In this document: piece by piece, positions 18,078 to 25,081 of the stretch
Layout of the letters: the number at the start of each line of letters is the position of its first letter
Position numbering within the stretch: position 1 is the stretch's first letter
Assembly (NCBI RefSeq): GCF_040545875.1
Contig: NZ_JBEPMR010000007.1
Length of the DNA stretch: 64,000 bases
DNA from: Faecalicatena_A orotica
GTDB taxonomy: Bacteria; Bacillota; Clostridia; Lachnospirales; Lachnospiraceae
Strand: one strand, 5' to 3'
The notes under the pieces: model-generated
The model's input: the letters and a program-made list of their open reading frames with translations, nothing else
What the model was told of the DNA's origin: nothing
Database searches by the model: none
Program-made: the position numbers and the translations under genes

Positions 18078-19253
18078 TTATTCCTCCTCTTTATCCTTTA
18101 ATAGTTCTTCTTTTGCTTTTTCAATAAGTTCTGGTTTGTTAAATAAATCCATTCCTGTCATTGCCAGTGCCGTTGCCGCCCTGACTGCAATATCTGCACC
18201 GCGTTTTCCCCCACAGGCTTCTGCAAATGCTTCTGAGTGCGGGATTGCCGGGCTTCCAACTCCAATCATGATCTGGAAGGTCGGGATTCTGTGTGAAATA
18301 TTCCCGACATCACTGGACCCAAGGCCTTCTGATGCATTTCTTACATCGATTTGTTCCCCCATATCCGCCATATTTTTTTCAGCCAGCTGAAGAAGTACTT
18401 CACTATTTTTCAAATTCATGTAAGAAATACCGATCTCCCGGATGTCCACCGTACACCCTGTAGAAAGTGCAGCGCCTCTGGCACAGTTTTTTACACGTTC
18501 TACCAGTTCCTCTAATTCCGCCTTCGTCTTCGCCCGGATTCCAAACTGCGCTTCCGTGAGGTCCGGAATCACGTTTGTCACTACACCGCCCTGTTTTATA
18601 ATCCCGTGGATTCTTGTGTCTGGTTTTACGGTTACGCGCATCCCGTTTACATTGTTGAACATCTGTATCACGGCCTCGACAGCACTGATGCCTTTTTCCG
18701 GACAGGCTCCTGCATGGGCTGCCCGGCCGTGGAAGGTAAACGAATAAGCGCTGATTGCAAGCAGAATATCATTGATCACAGTCTTATTACCCGGATGGAA
18801 CATCATGGCGCAGTCGATATCATCCATGACCCCCGCCTGGTAGAGGAGCTCTTTTCCGCCCCCGCTTCCTTCCTCTGAAGGTGTACCGAGCACAACGACA
18901 TTCCCGTCATATTCCCCCATAGCTTCCGCAAGCCCTGCGCCTGCCATCACCGCAGAGGATGCGATAATATTATGGCCGCAGGAATGTCCGTTGGGAAGTG
19001 CATCGTATTCACAGAAAAATCCGACTGTCGGTCCCTGCCCTTTTCCTTTTCTCTCTGCACGAAACGCAGTCTCAAGCCCTGCCACACCCATCTCTACTGT
19101 AAACCCATGTTTCTCCAGAAAATCCTTCAATGCAGCACTTGCTTTGTATTCGTGAAATCCCAACTCCGGATTCTCAAAAATGTACTCACAAAGCTCCGTG
19201 ATTTCCTCTCTGTTCCTCTCAATTACTTCCGTTATTTTCTCTTTCTTATACAC
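18078..19253 (-). CDS. M20 family amidohydrolase (AbgB/aminoacylase-like)
   Basis: About 391 residues. The family motifs are clear: FFCEYDALPNGHSCGHN (metal ligands), PSEEGSGGG (catalytic Glu), MMFHPG, and the lid dimerisation domain (HGRAAHAG). These metalloenzymes remove acyl or aminobenzoyl groups from amino acids. GTG at 19253 is chosen over the ATG at 19295 because AAAGGAGG stands seven bases before it; the gene then overlaps the upstream stop by eight bases. Its position between a racemase-like gene and DUF5058 suggests it deacylates an imported N-acyl amino acid. Confidence 0.87.
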   Translation of the reverse strand: MYKKEKITEVIERNREEITELCEYIFENPELGFHEYKASAALKDFLEKHGFTVEMGVAGLETAFRAERKGKGQGPTVGFFCEYDALPNGHSCGHNIIASSAVMAGAGLAEAMGEYDGNVVVLGTPSEEGSGGGKELLYQAGVMDDIDCAMMFHPGNKTVINDILLAISAYSFTFHGRAAHAGACPEKGISAVEAVIQMFNNVNGMRVTVKPDTRIHGIIKQGGVVTNVIPDLTEAQFGIRAKTKAELEELVERVKNCARGAALSTGCTVDIREIGISYMNLKNSEVLLQLAEKNMADMGEQIDVRNASEGLGSSDVGNISHRIPTFQIMIGVGSPAIPHSEAFAEACGGKRGADIAVRAATALAMTGMDLFNKPELIEKAKEELLKDKEEE

Positions 19254-19992
19254 GGCTCTGCCTCCTTTCCTCTTCTTCCCTGTAATATTCGGCAATCGGC
19301 AGGTGGTCTGCCGGAAGCCCCAGCCTTTTCAGTGCGGAATAAATGATAATCTGGTTCACCGAAAATAACGGCAGCTTTATCAAAGATTTCAATTCCTCTA
19401 TAATAGGCCGCAGCTTGTAGGTGGGACTGTCGAAAAAGACTGCCTGTGCCCCCCTGAAATCTTCCTTTCTTGCCTTCTCGAGAATCAGGGCGCTGTCAAC
19501 CTGGTCAATTCTCAGTCTGTCTTCACTAGGCTCGTCAAAAATATTAATAAGGTTTGTAACTTCAATATCATGGTTACGGAAGAATAATTGCTCCAGAAGC
19601 CCTAATTCCACGCCAAATGCCGAAACGATTGCGATCTGTCTGATTCCAAGTGTTTTGAAACACTTCTTTGTCTCCAGAGCAGGCACAATGACCGGACGGC
19701 CGCTTCGCTGTTCCAGTATATTTACAATTTCATAGCCCTTTATCGCACTTCCTGTGAGGCTGGGTACGATGATGATATCCGGGTCCTTGTCTATAAATTG
19801 ATCCAATGCACCCGGGAGTGCGTCTAAGAACCCCATCAGACCATCGTAGGAGACTAGCTCCAACGGCGCATAAGCCATAACGATTTCCACATTATCCGGA
19901 AATCCGACAGCAAACTCTTCTTCCATCACCGAACTTTTCGTATTCCTGACATTGATCACTCCTACTACATACTTTTTCCCGCTCTTTTCCAT
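19246..19992 (-). CDS. Asp/Glu racemase / maleate isomerase superfamily protein lacking both cysteines
   Basis: About 248 residues with the two-domain fold signature of arylmalonate decarboxylases and maleate isomerases. Where the family has its first catalytic Cys (ACTSGS-like), this protein has VPSLTGSA; at the second (SCTNLRT-like) it has FFDSPTYKLRP. Both nucleophiles therefore appear absent, so racemisation or isomerisation by the usual two-base mechanism is unlikely. The ATG at 19992 follows an AGGAGA site and lies four bases after the opine-dehydrogenase-like stop. The role in the pathway is open: a lyase, a decarboxylase of another type, or a binding protein. Confidence 0.7.
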   Translation of the reverse strand: MEKSGKKYVVGVINVRNTKSSVMEEEFAVGFPDNVEIVMAYAPLELVSYDGLMGFLDALPGALDQFIDKDPDIIIVPSLTGSAIKGYEIVNILEQRSGRPVIVPALETKKCFKTLGIRQIAIVSAFGVELGLLEQLFFRNHDIEVTNLINIFDEPSEDRLRIDQVDSALILEKARKEDFRGAQAVFFDSPTYKLRPIIEELKSLIKLPLFSVNQIIIYSALKRLGLPADHLPIAEYYREEEERRQSRV

Positions 19993-19996
19993 ATAG

Positions 19997-21052
19997 TTAT
20001 TTTTCTCCTGTCTCAAGATATCTGTTGATTTCCTCCGGCTCCATCCCACTTAAACCGAAATATGCAGCGGTCCTCCCTAATTGGTAGAAGGGTGTCTCAT
20101 TGAGTGACGATGCAATGGCAAGCAGGCCCTCACACAGCGGTGTTTCAATGCCATACTCTTTTGCCAGAGATAAAAGCAGGCTGTTCCCTGCATATGCATC
20201 TTCTGTAATATACCGGTGATGGACACTCGTCGGGCCTTCCAGCCCCCTGAATATTTCCAGCTCCGGGTGCCTGTCATATTCCATGAGGGCTTCTATCTGC
20301 CCGACAGCCCGGCCCATCTCATAGCCCATTTTTTCCATCACCAGTGCCTTTTCCTCTTCCACGCCACGGATAAGTGACGCAACGGAAGGACACAGGCCGT
20401 CTCTGTAGAGGCGGAAGTCCTCCATTGTCTCCATCTTGGTGATTCCCAGTATGCTTCCCGCAAGATGGATAGAAGTATTGGGGGAGTTTAATGCCGCTTC
20501 AAATACATTCTTCACGGGATGGCACGGGTAAACGTGATTCATTGCTTCGATAAACTTATCATTATCCCGTGCCGGGAATGCAGCCATCCCTTTTTCCTTG
20601 TATGGGAATGCACTGATCAGTTTTCCGTCCGGAAGCAAGCGGCACGGATAAATATTCCCCTGCATTTCCCCCACTAACACATCCTTGTCCCCTATCTTAT
20701 TCTTCAGTATGACAGAGGCGCAGTTTCCGGCCGAGAAGCAGACAACTGTCCCGTCTTTCAGATAAGGAACCGCTAAATCCATAAACTCTTCCTGCCGCTG
20801 TGCCATAGCTCCGATCAGGATATATTCCGGGTTCTTCATTGCTTCCGCAATATCCGTCGTAATCGTATGTATAACCGCTTTTCCATTGGCCGCATTCCCG
20901 GTAACCTCTATGTATCCCCGTTCTTTTATCTCTTCAATTCCGGCCGCATGTTCTTTAACCTCAAACAAAGTGACATCATGTCCTTTGAGAGACAAATCGG
21001 CTGCCATCATAATTCCGGTTCCGCCGCCTCCCATTACAGTAATTCTTTTCAT
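19997..21052 (-). CDS. Opine dehydrogenase-like NAD(P) oxidoreductase
   Basis: A 351-residue protein of the NAD/NADP octopine/nopaline dehydrogenase family. The Rossmann motif ITVMGGGGTGIMMAADLSL starts at residue 4, and the C-terminal helical domain has HLAGSILG and SVHHRYITEDA, the latter with the His and Asp typical of the catalytic region. Such enzymes split or form secondary amine dicarboxylic acids (opines) from an amino acid and a 2-oxo acid. It is flanked by PrpD-like and racemase-like genes in the sigma-54 operon. Confidence 0.83.
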   Translation of the reverse strand: MKRITVMGGGGTGIMMAADLSLKGHDVTLFEVKEHAAGIEEIKERGYIEVTGNAANGKAVIHTITTDIAEAMKNPEYILIGAMAQRQEEFMDLAVPYLKDGTVVCFSAGNCASVILKNKIGDKDVLVGEMQGNIYPCRLLPDGKLISAFPYKEKGMAAFPARDNDKFIEAMNHVYPCHPVKNVFEAALNSPNTSIHLAGSILGITKMETMEDFRLYRDGLCPSVASLIRGVEEEKALVMEKMGYEMGRAVGQIEALMEYDRHPELEIFRGLEGPTSVHHRYITEDAYAGNSLLLSLAKEYGIETPLCEGLLAIASSLNETPFYQLGRTAAYFGLSGMEPEEINRYLETGEK

Positions 21053-21095
21053 GAGCTTCCCTCCTTATATTGTCAGATCAATTTTCTTTAGACGT

Positions 21096-22508
21096 CTATA
21101 CCAGCAGCTCATGAATCTTTGACATATCATCTACATTTTCAAGGTTCAGAACAAAGTCAATGATTTCCTCCGTCCGCTCTGGAGTCAGTGTAAAGGAAGC
21201 TTCTCTGCGGAATAAATCACAGAACTCATCTAATGTAAGCATATCCAGCGGATGTCCTTTATGCGTTCTCTGCGTCTTCTCATATACGGTGCCATCTTTC
21301 ATTGTCATCGTGACTGATTTCTCCGGGTGGCTGCCACTCTGAAAGATATGGAAACATTCCAGCAGAGTATCTTCTTTATCCGGTCCTGCCTTTACTTTTT
21401 TGGCATATTCTATTAACTTAGGATCTTTAAACATCTCCGGTGTATACCAGTTCGGACCCGGCTTAGGATCCAGAAGCATCGCTGCAATAACGTAAGGAAT
21501 ACTGAACTGTGCCTCCATCAGGCTCTCAAATCCTTCCTCATAGAAATGCATGCGGTATTGTGTCGGAGGGTTTACCACGATTTCTGCAATATCATCTGCA
21601 TGGATGTGGTTCTCTTTTACAAGCAAATCCACTAATTCGACAGGAGTCTGCACCCACATATTTGCAGGCCAGTGCTTCACGAGAATATCCATCATGTAGA
21701 ACCTGTCATCCAGATTGCGGTCCAGCCATGTCCTGTCTACTGCTTTTGTAAGCTGCTCACAGTATGCATTGGGAATATCAAAGCAGTCCATCAGGTTTGC
21801 TACACCATTCTGGGCACACATTGCCGCAAGAATCCCGTTCTGTGCAGTAATTCCGTATTCATAGTGGTAAGCGTTGCTCATCGTTGCCTGCTGGAGGTTC
21901 GAAGGCATTTTCGCAAACAGGACGCTTGCACCAAAGGTCTGGTTCATCTCCTGTTTTGTTAATCCCATCAGCTTTGCCGCAGGCGTGGATGCCGCGAATA
22001 TCTGCCAGTTGGCTATAGCCCATCCTTCATTGTGGTCGAAATCATCTGCCGGCTGTACTGCCATAGAAACCCTTTGGTAAACCTCAAGTGCAGCTACCAC
22101 TGCCTCAAGGTAAGCTTTTCCGTCCTTTTTCAGCCCCTCGGCAACCGCCATCGCCGCCGGGATTGCCCCGGCATTCGGATGTCCGGCCCATGCGCAGTCT
22201 TCCCAGTCCAGCATGTCGGATAATGTTCCATTCGCAAATGCAGCACTGGCCATTGATAATTTATCACCGCCAAGCCAGACAGAAGCCTCTCCTCCCTTTC
22301 CTCCATTGGCAGCCTCTGCCACTTTTACGGCTGCGTCTGACAGTTCGATTGGTTTTGCTGCCAGCGCAACACCCAAAGTGTGCAGGGTCAGCATTTTGGC
22401 CCTTTCAATTACCTCGGCGGGAATATCCCCGAACTTCAAATCTACCGCATAATCAGCCAGCTTTTGTGTGTAATCTGTTGCATTCGCTGCAAAATACTTT
22501 CTTCCCAT
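21096..22508 (-). CDS. MmgE/PrpD family protein
   Basis: A 470-residue MmgE/PrpD fold protein with an all-helical first domain (SDMLDWEDCAWAGHPNAGAIPAAMAVAEG is the usual core around residues 95-125) and the C-terminal alpha/beta domain (HFYEEGFESLMEAQFSIPYVIAAMLL). Characterised members include 2-methylcitrate dehydratase, cis-aconitate decarboxylase and iminodisuccinate epimerase. Placed between OCD-family and opine-dehydrogenase-like genes, an imino- or aminodicarboxylate substrate is a reasonable guess, but the reaction is not readable from sequence. Confidence 0.85.
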   Translation of the reverse strand: MGRKYFAANATDYTQKLADYAVDLKFGDIPAEVIERAKMLTLHTLGVALAAKPIELSDAAVKVAEAANGGKGGEASVWLGGDKLSMASAAFANGTLSDMLDWEDCAWAGHPNAGAIPAAMAVAEGLKKDGKAYLEAVVAALEVYQRVSMAVQPADDFDHNEGWAIANWQIFAASTPAAKLMGLTKQEMNQTFGASVLFAKMPSNLQQATMSNAYHYEYGITAQNGILAAMCAQNGVANLMDCFDIPNAYCEQLTKAVDRTWLDRNLDDRFYMMDILVKHWPANMWVQTPVELVDLLVKENHIHADDIAEIVVNPPTQYRMHFYEEGFESLMEAQFSIPYVIAAMLLDPKPGPNWYTPEMFKDPKLIEYAKKVKAGPDKEDTLLECFHIFQSGSHPEKSVTMTMKDGTVYEKTQRTHKGHPLDMLTLDEFCDLFRREASFTLTPERTEEIIDFVLNLENVDDMSKIHELLV

Positions 22509-22525
22509 TTTTCCATTTCCTCCTC

Positions 22526-23515
22526 TTATGATAAATCAATTACTTTCCCTATATTCTGTTCTTCCGCCCGGCGGTAAATGATATCACCCACTGCTATATC
22601 AAGGGCACCCATCCCCATGTGTGTATACACAATGATCTCGTCATCGTTTTCTCTCCCCGCACATTTTCCTGCAGCCACTTCCCCAAGGTCTCCTGTTACG
22701 TTTTCCATGCTCAGGTTGTACGGTGCAAGATACGGTGCTTTAATAATCTGGTGGTAATCCGTATCCTTTGAGCCGAGGAACCATTTATCCGCCCTTCTGG
22801 AACATTCCGGATCAAGGTCGTTGAAGGAGTACAGGCCGGATACAAAGCAGCCTTTCTTCAGCCAGCCAAACATGACAACCGGTTTTCTCGCCGTTGTCAC
22901 AAGCAGAACAATATCTGCCGGTCTGACGGCGTCTTCTGCATTCTCCCATGCTGTGATTTTTATCTGGCTTCCAAACTGTTCTTTTACATTCTCCAAAGCG
23001 GCCGGATTCCTGTCACATACACGTAATTCTTTTAACCCGGGGAAAGCATACAGAAAGCTTTTAATTCCCGCTATTCCTTCTGCCCCGCATCCGACTACAG
23101 CCAGTATCTCTGAAGACTTCTTCGCAAGATACTGTGCGGCAACGACTCCGTGCCCTCCCGCCGTACGCATCGTAGTAATCGCGGTCGCCTCGATAATTGC
23201 ATATGGCTGGCCATTCTCTTCATGGCTCAGAATCAGAAGGTTCCCATAGGATGAGGGGATCCCCTCCTGTTGGTAGGTGTACATATTCACCCATTTCATC
23301 CCTACGATGTTTTTTTCTTTCAGATGTGCAGGCATTGCAATCAGCATGTTTGCATTTTCCTTCCCCATCCAGATCGGCTCTTTTACCGGATGGAATATCC
23401 GCCCGTTCCCCAGAGCCTGAAAGGTAGAGTCTACCGCCTCCAGAACGTCTTTAGGAGATACCAGGCTTTCTACTTCTGTTTTAGAAATCATTCTTACCTT
23501 AATTGGATAACTCAT
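22526..23515 (-). CDS. Ornithine cyclodeaminase / mu-crystallin family reductase
   Basis: About 329 residues. OCD-family features are GMKWVN (substrate Lys), the stretch IIEATAITTMRTAGGHGV (carboxylate-binding Arg), and the NAD site AVVGCGAEGIAGI. Members act as delta1-pyrroline-2-carboxylate reductases, alanine dehydrogenases or imine reductases. The true start is ATG 23515, with AAAGGAA upstream; the longer frame to 23572 would run into the sigma-54 promoter. First gene of the operon ending at 15422. With aconitase X elsewhere in the window it could act in 3-hydroxyproline use, but the operons are separate. Confidence 0.88.
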   Translation of the reverse strand: MSYPIKVRMISKTEVESLVSPKDVLEAVDSTFQALGNGRIFHPVKEPIWMGKENANMLIAMPAHLKEKNIVGMKWVNMYTYQQEGIPSSYGNLLILSHEENGQPYAIIEATAITTMRTAGGHGVVAAQYLAKKSSEILAVVGCGAEGIAGIKSFLYAFPGLKELRVCDRNPAALENVKEQFGSQIKITAWENAEDAVRPADIVLLVTTARKPVVMFGWLKKGCFVSGLYSFNDLDPECSRRADKWFLGSKDTDYHQIIKAPYLAPYNLSMENVTGDLGEVAAGKCAGRENDDEIIVYTHMGMGALDIAVGDIIYRRAEEQNIGKVIDLS

Positions 23516-23555
23516 AACTTTTATTTCCTTTCTTTTTATTCTTATTAATCTATAT

Positions 23556-23571
23556 AGCAATCTTTGTGCCA
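23556..23571 (-). promoter_or_regulatory. Sigma-54 (-24/-12) promoter of the OCD-to-amidohydrolase operon
   Basis: The minus strand reads TGGCACAAAGATTGCT, a full match to the sigma-54 consensus TGGCAC-N5-TTGCW. The expected start of transcription is near 23545, thirty bases before the ATG at 23515. The divergent gene encodes a sigma-54 activator, which supports the call. Confidence 0.92.
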
Positions 23572-23625
23572 ACTTTTCTCTTAACTTAATTTTTCCTTAT
23601 AAATATGGCGTTTTTTTCTTTTAAA

Positions 23626-23654
23626 TTGACAACTCATTTTTACGGATTTATAAT
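23626..23654 (+). promoter_or_regulatory. Consensus sigma-A promoter of the sigma-54 activator gene
   Basis: TTGACA (23626-23631), a 17-base spacer and TATAAT (23649-23654) match the consensus exactly. The AAAGGTGG ribosome site at 23681-23688 lies nine bases before the ATG at 23698. Confidence 0.9.
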
Positions 23655-23667
23655 CAGTATTATAAAA

Positions 23668-23681
23668 TGATATTAATATCA
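23668..23681. promoter_or_regulatory. Perfect palindrome, candidate enhancer and autoregulatory site
   Basis: TGATATTAATATCA is a perfect 14-base palindrome. It lies about 130 bases upstream of the sigma-54 start site, a normal enhancer distance, and just downstream of the sigma-A -10 of the activator gene, where bound protein could repress that gene. Confidence 0.5.
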
Positions 23682-23697
23682 AAGGTGGCTGATACTA

Positions 23698-24984
23698 ATG
23701 AAGCAATATACCAGAAAAGAAAAGATTTATCAGGCAGTGCTGGAAGCGACTGCCCAGTTTTCCCCCAAAAACCCGGAGATGAATATAGAATCCCTGCATA
23801 TTAGTTCTCTTTCAGAGAAAACTGGAATCAGTCCGAATAATATAAGTATGGAGCTTGGCCGCCTTTTTTCCGACGGACTTGTCATGCGTATCAAAGGCCG
23901 TCCGGTTATCTATTTTAGTATTTCAGTGTTAGAAGAACTGTTAGGCAGGCAGCTTCCTACATATGAATTCTCTTCAATGGACGCTTTCTGCGATTTTCTG
24001 GATCCCCCCTCCCCATTATCTGAAGGGCAGAATGGGGACAGCTGTCTCGATGCATCCGTGCTGTCTGATTTCGATTCTTTAGTCGGATGCAGAGGAAGTT
24101 TAAGCGCCCATATTGAACAGGCAAAAGCGGCTATTTTGTATCCTCCCCACGGACTCGATACACTGCTTACCGGGCCGACCGGAGTTGGTAAGAGCCATTT
24201 TGCGAATTCCATGTTCGATTTCGCAAAAAAAAGCGGACGTATCTCACCGTTCGCTACCCTGATTACTTATAATTGTGCCAGTTATGCGGAGAACCCGCAG
24301 CTCGTCATGTCGCAGTTGTTTGGTCATTCAAAAGGGGCATTTACCGGAGCCGATTCCGATAAACCGGGACTTGTCGAATTGGCTGATAAAAGCATTCTTT
24401 TCCTTGACGAAATCCACCGCCTGAACCCGGAAGGACAGGAAAAATTATTCCTGCTTATGGACAAGGGGATTTTCCGGCGGCTCGGAGAGACGACAAGGAC
24501 AAGACATGCAGATGTCCTCCTGATCTGTGCCACGACTGAAAGCCCCCAGAGTGCGATGCTCAGTACCTTTCTCCGCAGGATTCCGGTGCAGATCAAGCTC
24601 CCCTCTCTGGCGGAACGCTCTGTCGCAGAACGCCTGCGGCTTGTTTTATTCTTTTTCTGGAGGGAGGCAGTCAATCTAAAGAAAGAAATACGGATAGACC
24701 GCAAGATTATCAGTACGTTTGTACATTATGACTGTCCAAATAACATCGGGCAGCTTTCTACTGATATATGCCTGACCTGCGCAAATGCCTATTATAAACA
24801 CCTGCTGCAGCATAAAGAACATCTGGAAATTGAGTTTAGCAATCTGAACCAGAATATTGCACTCTCCCTCTTCACAGTCGGCGGGAGCAGTAAAATATTA
24901 GATACACTTCTTAGGGATATTCCGATTGTGATACGGTATAATTACACACTTCAGGATATATTGGATAAATATTTAGTGGCATAA
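23698..24984 (+). CDS. Short LevR-like sigma-54-dependent activator
   Basis: A 428-residue activator: N-terminal winged helix (residues 5-80, LSEKTGISPNNISMELGRLF), then the AAA+ sigma-54 interaction domain with Walker A GPTGVGKSHF, the sigma-54 contact loop GAFTGAD, Walker B SILFLDEIHRL and arginine finger FLRRIPVQI. LevR-type proteins continue with PRD and PTS EIIA/EIIB-like domains to about 900 residues; this one ends soon after the AAA+ lid and a terminator follows, so it is short by design rather than cut. Its obvious target is the divergent operon. With no PTS domain, the inducer must be sensed by the N-terminal part or another partner. Confidence 0.9.
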   Translation: MKQYTRKEKIYQAVLEATAQFSPKNPEMNIESLHISSLSEKTGISPNNISMELGRLFSDGLVMRIKGRPVIYFSISVLEELLGRQLPTYEFSSMDAFCDFLDPPSPLSEGQNGDSCLDASVLSDFDSLVGCRGSLSAHIEQAKAAILYPPHGLDTLLTGPTGVGKSHFANSMFDFAKKSGRISPFATLITYNCASYAENPQLVMSQLFGHSKGAFTGADSDKPGLVELADKSILFLDEIHRLNPEGQEKLFLLMDKGIFRRLGETTRTRHADVLLICATTESPQSAMLSTFLRRIPVQIKLPSLAERSVAERLRLVLFFFWREAVNLKKEIRIDRKIISTFVHYDCPNNIGQLSTDICLTCANAYYKHLLQHKEHLEIEFSNLNQNIALSLFTVGGSSKILDTLLRDIPIVIRYNYTLQDILDKYLVA

Positions 24985-25010
24985 AACAAGTCCGTAACTC
25001 CATACAAAAT

Positions 25011-25050
25011 GGGCAGGTCCCCTCATTCATGAAGGGCCTGCCCGCTTTTT
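25011..25050 (+). terminator. Intrinsic terminator after the sigma-54 activator gene
   Basis: GGGCAGGTCCC and GGGCCTGCCC form a GC-rich stem closed by an AT-rich loop and followed by CTTTTT. It may also stop transcription from the EAL gene, whose stop is at 25082 on the other strand. Confidence 0.85.
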
Positions 25051-25081
25051 AGCTATGGCTGTACCTATTATCCGCAGTCTT

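Noticed and set aside
23516..23572. Longer N-terminus for the OCD-family protein
   Set aside because: It would place the coding start inside the sigma-54 promoter; ATG 23515 has a good ribosome site and fits family length.
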